DNA from: Powellomyces hirtus
Lineage: Eukaryota > Chytridiomycota > Chytridiomycetes > Spizellomycetales > Powellomycetaceae
DNA: 64,000 bases
NCBI GenBank assembly: GCA_025526995.1
Contig: JAHLKG010000025.1
Span: forward strand, 62,001-126,000
Reading direction: 5' to 3'
In this document: positions 57,241 to 64,000 of the stretch, one piece after another
Layout: every line of letters starts with the position of its first letter
Position numbering within the stretch: position 1 is the first letter of the stretch
The notes under the pieces: model-generated
Told to the model about the DNA's origin: nothing
What the model saw: the letters and a program-made list of their open reading frames with translations, nothing else
Databases searched by the model: none
Position numbers and translations under genes: made by a program

Positions 57241-57866
57241 GACTTTGCTGCTGCAGTTGGAATCGTGTCCAAGTACCTTGCAAAGCCTGGAAAGGAGCAT
57301 TGGAGTGCTGCCAAGCGGATCATCAGATACCTGAAGGGCACAAGCAAACTTGGAATCCTTCTGGGAGGCAAAGAGAATGTCTCTGAGCCTAGGAAGCTGG
57401 TTGGATACTCAGATTCCGACTATGCTGGATGTTTGGACACAAGGAGATCAACCACTGGATTCATCTTCATGTTCAACGGGCCTATCACCTGGCATCCAAG
57501 CGGCAGACCACTGTAGCTCTTTCAAGCACGGAAGCAGAGTACATGGCACTAGCCCAGTGCACCAAGGAAGCTGTTTGGCTTCGTCTGCTTGCAGGGGAGC
57601 TCGGATTCAAGCAGGATGGACCCACAATGCTCTTTGAGGACAACCAGGGTGCCATTGCTCTTGCTAAGAACCCGACATTGCATGCCAGCACCAAACACAT
57701 TGAAGTGAGGTACCACTTTATCAGAGAAGCACTAGGACGCTTGGAGATTGCATTAGAGTATCTCTCGACTCAGGACATGGTTGCAGACATCCTGACAAAA
57801 CCACTGGCTAGGGATCAGTTCTTGAAACTGAGGGACGCCTCTGGGATCACAAAACATGTTTCGTGA
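57241..57866 (+). pseudogene. Copia pol 3' part (RNase H), frameshifted, unit 1
   Basis: Copy of the segment at 52414-53039, 4,827 bp further on, with the same one-base loss before the SKRQTTVALSSTEAEY block and the same downstream TGA. It completes unit 1 before the shared LTR. Confidence 0.92.
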
Positions 57867-57873
57867 GAGGGAG

Positions 57874-58589
57874 TGTTGAAATCTAACTGTGGGCGCCTCA
57901 GGGAGGACTTAGAGCATACGGGACATGTGGAAGGACATCCACTTGTGTCTAGAATGGTCTGGAATGATCCAGAATGGTCTAGGACGATCCAGAATAGCTG
58001 GAGAGGGCCTGGGAAAGCCTAGAACACGTCTGGAGCGCTGATAGAAGCGCCAAGAAAAGGCAAAAAGACACCCTGTGATTGGGAACAATACTAGGCCAGG
58101 CCAGGGCCGTCTTGGCCAAGCTAGGGCACAGTTAGATTGTCACTACACATGTACTATGATCCAAATTGTTATAAAAGGACGCCCTCTGGGCATCCCCAAC
58201 CAATACAATAACAGTCCAACACACTCTACTTGTCTAGTACACTCTGCCAAACACCACAGGCGACCTTCCCTACCTTGGGAAGCACCTTCAGACCCTCTGC
58301 AAGTCTTGACAACAACCTAGCAACCTATCTGGTATGCTGAGTTCCTGTTTGTAGATGTCAAGACGTCTCAATAGATCCAAAGTGTTATAAAAGGACGCCC
58401 TCTGGGCATCCCCAACCAATACAATAACAGTCCAACACACTCTACTTGTCTAGTACACTCTGCCAAACACTACAGGCGACCTTCCCTACCTTGGGAAGCA
58501 CCTTCAGACCCTCTGCAAGTCTTGACAACAACCTAGCAACCTATCTGGTATGCTGAGTTCCTGTTTGTAAATGTCAAGACGTCTCAACA
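57874..58589 (+). repeat. Copia LTR 2 (716 bp), shared by units 1 and 2
   Basis: Same structure as LTR 1, including the internal duplication and two TATAAAAGG boxes; differs by a few substitutions (for example AATACAATAAC here against AATATAATAAC in LTR 1). It is both the 3' LTR of unit 1 and the 5' LTR of unit 2. Confidence 0.95.
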
Positions 58590-58868
58590 GGTTATGAGCC
58601 CTGACACAGCTGTCTGAACAGTACTGACTCCACCTCTATCCCTATCTGGGAAACACGTCATTGTGCCTATCACTGGTACTGCTGAGGACTTGGAGAACTG
58701 TTTGAGCACTCGAGAAGCCTAGATAGCAGGCATAGGACACCTGCGTCTGACCATCGAACGAGCTATTGTCTGGACTGGACTGGACTGGAGTGGATTTTCT
58801 GGCGCAGGTTCTGACCACTTGCGGTTAAACACCGGGACTATCCCATTTTGCCACACTCTTTGCACAAG

Positions 58869-61103
58869 ATGGCTGGCGACTCTGACATCCGAGTGTCCAT
58901 TGAGAGGTTCACTGGGGAGAACTTTCACCTTTGGAAGTTGAAAATGAAGATGCTGTTGATTGAGAAGGGACTTTGGGATGCCATCGACATCAAGGACGGC
59001 TCTGGAACTGCCAAGGCCACCAACACAGCATCAGACGACTGTATATGTCGAGATGAGAGAGCTCTGGCTCTGCTGATCATGTCTTTGAATGATGAGCAAT
59101 TGATGCATGTTCATGAGGCCGAATCCGCCCTTGAAGCATGGGAAAAGCTGAGGGAGGTGCATGAGAAGAAGGGGGTGGCCAACAGACACTTCCTGAGACG
59201 TCGGTTCCTCACTGTGACAATGGACCCAACTGATTCCATGACCATCCACATCAACAAGATCAAGAGGATGACCCAGGAACTTGCAGCCATCGGAGCTCCC
59301 GTTTCTGAGGAGGACCATGTGTTCTCCTTGCTCTCTTCCCTTCCAGAAGCCTTTGACACCCTTGTGATGACTCTGGAGTCGACCAGTGAGAAGCTGGACT
59401 TGGCTTTTGTGACATCCAGGCTGTTGCAGGAGGAAATGAGGCGTGCAGATGGAAAGAAGAACTCTGGAAAGGCAGCAAAAGCCTTCTTCACACAAGCTGA
59501 CACCAAAGGGAATGCTCAGAAGACCAACAAGGCTGGGGGAAAGCCAGATTGGAAGAAGGAGGCAGTCTGTCACTACTGCAACAAGAAGGGCCACATCAAG
59601 AAGGAATGCCACAAGAGGGCAGCAGACAAGAAGAAGGGCCTAAACCAGGCCAACTCAACTCAACAGATGCCTGGAGGCTTTGCTTTCACCACCATTGGAA
59701 CTCAGATGCCATCCCTGACATCCAACACTTGGATTTTGGACTCAGGAGCCTCTCAGCACATGACTGGCCGCAGAGAGCTGTTTGGGGACTATGAGAAGAT
59801 GTCTCCTGTCGCCATTGAGATGGCAGACAATCACACATTGGAAGCTGTGGGGCATGGAACGCTTCACACATGGGTGATCAACACAGAGGGGAAGACAGTG
59901 CCCCTGCAAATCCAGAACTGCTGGCACGTCCCCAAGATGACCAAGAACCTCCTATCACTGGCTCGCCTTGCCAAAGCTGGAGCTTGTTTTGAAGTGGGAC
60001 CACAGGCTGCTCGGATCATTGCAAAGGGTGGGACGGCTTTCCTTGCCAAAGAGAACCAATTTGTCTACACATTCAAGACAACACATGGGCAGGCAAATGC
60101 TGGGATTGCCCACAATGTTGGAAGGGACACAACAAGTCAGGACTTGTCTCTATGGCATCAGAGACTTGGCCATTTGAACGTTGCAGACATTGGAAGGCTC
60201 ACCAAGCTTGCCAAGGGCGTTCAAACTAGTGGGAGCTTGAGCATTTGTGACACTTGTGCACTCAGCAAAGCAAGCAGAGCGCCATTCCCCAAGGCACAGG
60301 CCTCCAGAGCATCAGAGAAGCTGGGATTGATCCACACAGATGTCTGGGGACCAGTTGAACCACCCACAATCACTGGATATCGCTATTTCGTCACATTCAT
60401 TGATGACAAGACAAGATATTTCCATGTTTGCCTTATGAAGACCAAGGGAGAAGTTGCTAGGCACTATCAGGAGCTGGAAGCAGCACTCGTCCCCCTACAT
60501 GGAAAGCAGATCACAGCTGTCAGATCCGACCCAGGAGGCGAGTACATGAGCAACTTGCTAAGGGACCACTTCAAGGAGAAGGGCACACAGCATCAGAGGA
60601 GTTCAGTAAATACTCCACAGCAAAATGGTGTTGCTGAACGAGCCAACCGTACCCTTGTGGAGATGGGGAGATGTTTGTTGAAGCAGTCAGGCTTGGACAA
60701 GCGTTTCTGGGGAGAAGCAATCATGACAGCAGTCTATCTGAGGAACAGATCTCCCACTGTTGCATGCCCCAAGACGCCTTATGAGATGTTCCATGGTATC
60801 CCACCATCTCTGCGACATTTGAGGACGTTTGGATGCATTGCCTATGCCTACATTCAACCCAACAAGCGCCAGAAGCTGGATGATGCTGCCGTCAAGTGCA
60901 TCATGCTGGGGTATAGCTCCCACAGCAAGGAATACCGGCTTATGGACATACAGACTAAGAAGATCCTGTTCTCCAGAAGTGTCAAATTCGATGAGAAGAG
61001 CTTCATTCCATCCCTCCAGTCTGCTCAGACGCCCCAAGTGCCTGCTGAGAGCCTGGAAGTGGGAATTGGGCCTGAAATGAAGCTGCAGGATGTCAGTGAC
61101 TAG
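58869..61103 (+). CDS. Ty1/Copia Gag-protease-integrase polyprotein, unit 2
   Basis: Same 744-residue layout as unit 1, shifted by 4,827 bp, ending at the same TAG (61101-61103). Gag, CCHC knuckle, DSGAS protease and D-D35-E integrase residues are all intact. Differences from unit 1 include N4D, a Ser-to-Thr change in the Gag helix (RMTQEL), Glu-to-Lys in the region after the knuckle, and Gly-to-Arg near the integrase end (PPSLRHL). Changes are not concentrated at third positions, as expected for relaxed selection. Confidence 0.95.
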   Translation: MAGDSDIRVSIERFTGENFHLWKLKMKMLLIEKGLWDAIDIKDGSGTAKATNTASDDCICRDERALALLIMSLNDEQLMHVHEAESALEAWEKLREVHEKKGVANRHFLRRRFLTVTMDPTDSMTIHINKIKRMTQELAAIGAPVSEEDHVFSLLSSLPEAFDTLVMTLESTSEKLDLAFVTSRLLQEEMRRADGKKNSGKAAKAFFTQADTKGNAQKTNKAGGKPDWKKEAVCHYCNKKGHIKKECHKRAADKKKGLNQANSTQQMPGGFAFTTIGTQMPSLTSNTWILDSGASQHMTGRRELFGDYEKMSPVAIEMADNHTLEAVGHGTLHTWVINTEGKTVPLQIQNCWHVPKMTKNLLSLARLAKAGACFEVGPQAARIIAKGGTAFLAKENQFVYTFKTTHGQANAGIAHNVGRDTTSQDLSLWHQRLGHLNVADIGRLTKLAKGVQTSGSLSICDTCALSKASRAPFPKAQASRASEKLGLIHTDVWGPVEPPTITGYRYFVTFIDDKTRYFHVCLMKTKGEVARHYQELEAALVPLHGKQITAVRSDPGGEYMSNLLRDHFKEKGTQHQRSSVNTPQQNGVAERANRTLVEMGRCLLKQSGLDKRFWGEAIMTAVYLRNRSPTVACPKTPYEMFHGIPPSLRHLRTFGCIAYAYIQPNKRQKLDDAAVKCIMLGYSSHSKEYRLMDIQTKKILFSRSVKFDEKSFIPSLQSAQTPQVPAESLEVGIGPEMKLQDVSD

Positions 61104-61566
61104 CTGCAGGATGTCAGTGACAACTCTGAGGACACAGCCATGTCAGAGGGAGAGGAGAACATGAGGGAACGGACCCCTGAGCCGTCCTCTGACTATGAGA
61201 GTGCTGCAGAGCCTTCTCCAACCCCCAAAAGACTCAGGAAGCCGCCAGGAGAGTGGTGGAAGGCTTCAAGCAACGCTGCAAACGTTGCTGCAGTTGCCTA
61301 TGCTGTCTCCTTTGTCTCAAACAAGCCCACAAGCTACAAGGAGAGCCAGACCATGCCAGATGCTTCACAATGGTGTCAGGCTGCTCAGGAAGAGATGGAT
61401 GCTCTTGCCAAGAATGGGACATGGCAACTTGTGGATCTGCCAAAGGGCAGAAAAACTATTGGATGCAAGTGGGTCTTCAAACGAAAGCTGAAGGACACAG
61501 GAGAGCTTGACAGATACAAGGCACGACTTGTTGCCAAAGGATTCTCACAGAGAGAGGGATTGGACT
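61104..61566 (+). pseudogene. Copia pol continuation: integrase tail and start of RT, truncated (unit 2)
   Basis: Second copy of the segment at 56277-56739. It again follows the TAG in frame and stops at the inverted LTR. Confidence 0.9.
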
Positions 61567-62067
61567 TGTTGAGACGTCTTGACATCTACAAACAGGAACT
61601 CAGCATACCAGATAGGTTGCTAGGTTGTTGTCAAGACTTGCAGAGGGTCTGAAGGTGCTTCCCAAGGTAGGGAAGGTCGCCTGTGGTGTTTGGCAGAGTG
61701 TACTAGACAAGTAGAGTGTGTTGGACTGTTATTGTATTGGTTGGGGATGCCCAGAGGGCGTCCTTTTATAACAATTTGGATCATAGTACATGTGTAGTGA
61801 CAATCTAACTGTGCCCTAGCTTGGCCAAGACGGCCCTGGCCTGGCCTAGTATTGTTCCCAATCACAGGGTGTCTTTTTGCCTTTTCTTGGCGCTTCTATC
61901 AGCGCTCCAGACGTGTTCTAGGCCTTCCCAGGCCCTCTCCAGCTATTCTGGATCGTCCTAGACCATTCTGGACCATTCCAGACCATTCTAAACACAAGTG
62001 GATGTCCTCTCCACATGTCCCGTGTGCTCTAAGTCCTCCCAGAGGCGCCCACAGATAGATTCCAACA
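61567..62067 (-). repeat. Inverted LTR (501 bp) inside unit 2
   Basis: Copy of 56740-57240 at the same place in the unit, flanked by the same GACT. It shares TCTAAACACA with unit 1, where the leftmost inverted LTR has TCTAGACACA. Confidence 0.92.
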
Positions 62068-62693
62068 GACTTTGCTGCTGCAGTTGGAATCGTGTCCAAG
62101 TACCTTGCAAAGCCTGGAAAGGAGCATTGGAGTGCTGCCAAGCGGATCATCAGATACCTGAAGGGCACAAGCAAACTTGGAATCCTTCTGGGAGGCAAAG
62201 AGAATGTCTCTGAGCCTAGGAAGCTGGTTGGATACTCAGATTCCGACTATGCTGGATGTTTGGACACAAGGAGATCAACCACTGGATTCATCTTCATGTT
62301 CAACGGGCCTATCACCTGGCATCCAAGCGGCAGACCACTGTAGCTCTTTCAAGCACGGAAGCAGAGTACATGGCACTAGCCCAGTGCACCAAGGAAGCTG
62401 TTTGGCTTCGTCTGCTTGCAGGGGAGCTCGGATTCAAGCAGGATGGACCCACAATGCTCTTTGAGGACAACCAGGGTGCCATTGCTCTTGCTAAGAACCC
62501 GACATTGCATGCCAGCACCAAACACATTGAAGTGAGGTACCACTTTATCAGAGAAGCACTAGGACGCTTGGAGATTGCATTAGAGTATCTCTCGACTCAG
62601 GACATGGTTGCAGACATCCTGACAAAACCACTGGCTAGGGATCAGTTCTTGAAACTGAGGGACGCCTCTGGGATCACAAAACATGTTTCGTGA
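62068..62693 (+). pseudogene. Copia pol 3' part (RNase H), frameshifted, unit 2
   Basis: Third copy of this segment in the window, with the identical frameshift. Confidence 0.92.
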
Positions 62694-62700
62694 GAGGGAG

Positions 62701-63416
62701 TGTTGAAATCTAACTGTGGGCGCCTCAGGGAGGACTTAGAGCATACGGGACATGTGGAAGGACATCCACTTGTGTCTAGAATGGTCTGGAATGATCCAGA
62801 ATGGTCTAGGACGATCCAGAATAGCTGGAGAGGGCCTGGGAAAGCCTAGAACACGTCTGGAGCGCTGATAGAAGCGCCAAGAAAAGGCAAAAAGACACCC
62901 TGTGATTGGGAACAATACTAGGCCAGGCCAGGGCCGTCTTGGCCAAGCTAGGGCACAGTTAGATTGTCACTACACATGTACTATGATCCAAATTGTTATA
63001 AAAGGACGCCCTCTGGGCATCCCCAACCAATACAATAACAGTCCAACACACTCTACTTGTCTAGTACACTCTGCCAAACACCACAGGCGACCTTCCCTAC
63101 CTTGGGAAGCACCTTCAGACCCTCTGCAAGTCTTGACAACAACCTAGCAACCTATCTGGTATGCTGAGTTCCTGTTTGTAGATGTCAAGACGTCTCAATA
63201 GATCCAAAGTGTTATAAAAGGACGCCCTCTGGGCATCCCCAACCAATACAATAACAGTCCAACACACTCTACTTGTCTAGTACACTCTGCCAAACACTAC
63301 AGGCGACCTTCCCTACCTTGGGAAGCACCTTCAGACCCTCTGCAAGTCTTGACAACAACCTAGCAACCTATCTGGTATGCTGAGTTCCTGTTTGTAAATG
63401 TCAAGACGTCTCAACA
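62701..63416 (+). repeat. Copia LTR 3 (716 bp), start of unit 3
   Basis: Third direct LTR, exactly 4,827 bp after LTR 2, with the same internal duplication. Followed by the same GGTTATGAGCCC primer-binding site. Confidence 0.95.
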
Positions 63417-63695
63417 GGTTATGAGCCCTGACACAGCTGTCTGAACAGTACTGACTCCACCTCTATCCCTATCTGGGAAACACGTCATTGTGCCTATCAC
63501 TGGTACTGCTGAGGACTTGGAGAACTGTTTGAGCACTCGAGAAGCCTAGATAGCAGGCATAGGACACCTGCGTCTGACCATCGAACGAGCTATTGTCTGG
63601 ACTGGACTGGACTGGAGTGGATTTTCTGGCGCAGGTTCTGACCACTTGCGGTTAAACACCGGGACTATCCCATTTTGCCACACTCTTTGCACAAG

Positions 63696-64000
63696 ATGGC
63701 TGGCGACTCTGACATCCGAGTGTCCATTGAGAGGTTCACTGGGGAGAACTTTCACCTTTGGAAGTTGAAAATGAAGATGCTGTTGATTGAGAAGGGACTT
63801 TGGGATGCCATCGACATCAAGGACGGCTCTGGAACTGCCAAGGCCACCAACACAGCATCAGACGACTGTATATGTCGAGATGAGAGAGCTCTGGCTCTGC
63901 TGATCATGTCTTTGAATGATGAGCAATTGATGCATGTTCATGAGGCCGAATCCGCCCTTGAAGCATGGGAAAAGCTGAGGGAGGTGCATGAGAAGAAGGG
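63696..64000 (+). CDS. Ty1/Copia Gag start, unit 3 (cut by window end)
   Basis: ATG at 63696, begins MAGDSDIRVSIERF like unit 2. The visible 305 bp show the variants of unit 2 rather than unit 1 (for example GAATCCGCC). The array continues beyond the window. Confidence 0.93.
   Translation, partial: MAGDSDIRVSIERFTGENFHLWKLKMKMLLIEKGLWDAIDIKDGSGTAKATNTASDDCICRDERALALLIMSLNDEQLMHVHEAESALEAWEKLREVHEKK

Larger units (their letters stand above)
51697..64000 (+). mobile_element. Tandem array of a defective Ty1/Copia retroelement, 4,827-bp period
   Basis: The array is built as: inverted LTR, pol 3' part, LTR, unit 1, LTR, unit 2, LTR, unit 3 start. Every landmark (LTR, PBS, ATG, TAG, inverted LTR, frameshift) recurs at exactly +4,827. 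One period equals one internal region plus one LTR, the length of a one-LTR circle. Units are nearly identical, so the amplification is recent. Without its RT core the unit cannot copy itself unaided. Confidence 0.93.

Noticed and set aside
57241..57866. RNase H segments considered as independent small genes
   Set aside because: They start inside the RT/connection domain with no promoter or start codon and share a frameshift; they are the 3' ends of the retroelement units.

Overview
The window looks like the genome of a zoosporic true fungus, most probably a chytrid (Chytridiomycota). It has an APSES-domain transcription factor, an SEACIT subunit (NPR2) and a fungal-type mRNA guanylyltransferase. 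It also has a long coiled-coil protein that resembles the axonemal 96-nm-ruler protein CCDC40, which implies a motile flagellum, and a class C (GABA-B/mGluR-like) seven-helix receptor. Genes are GC-rich and packed close together. Most carry many short GT-AG introns, often with poly-pyrimidine, poly-C or poly-G tracts. Exon boundaries given here were read by eye from splice signals and reading-frame continuity, so each is a model.

Positions 1-48,000 are gene-dense single-copy DNA. In order: the 3' end of a membrane protein (+); an OSR1/SPAK/Fray-type Ste20 kinase whose tail carries four RFxV motifs (+); NPR2 (+); a class C GPCR with 14 exons (-); a PI31-type proteasome regulator (+); an SCP2-domain protein ending in AKL (-); a WD40 protein (+); a small nuclear-type coiled-coil protein (-); an MME1-like mitochondrial carrier (-); the CCDC40-like protein with 15 exons (+); an APSES factor with long polyQ (-); a polyQ/polyA protein with a piggyBac-type Cys/His zinc ribbon (-); a type I membrane protein with a PPSY-bearing tail (-); a 1,326-residue disordered Q-rich protein with repeated RRxS sites (-); and the mRNA guanylyltransferase (-). 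The genes do not form one pathway. Signalling (kinase, GPCR, NPR2/TORC1 control), transcription and mRNA capping, and flagellar functions are interspersed.

From about 48.2 kb the composition becomes AT-rich and genes disappear. The stretch holds a diverged direct repeat pair and a broken Ty3/Gypsy integrase relic.

From 51,697 to the window end there is a tandem array of a Ty1/Copia retroelement with an exact 4,827-bp period and neighbouring copies sharing LTRs. Each unit encodes Gag, zinc knuckle, protease and integrase. A TAG then lies inside a short duplication, the reverse-transcriptase core is missing, an inverted 501-bp LTR sits at that spot, and the RNase H part has a shared 1-nt frameshift. 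The primer-binding site matches the anticodon arm of initiator tRNA-Met rather than its 3' end. This array of defective, tandemly amplified elements is the most unusual structure in the window. Second is the kinase that carries in cis the very ligand motif its own family normally recognises in partners.
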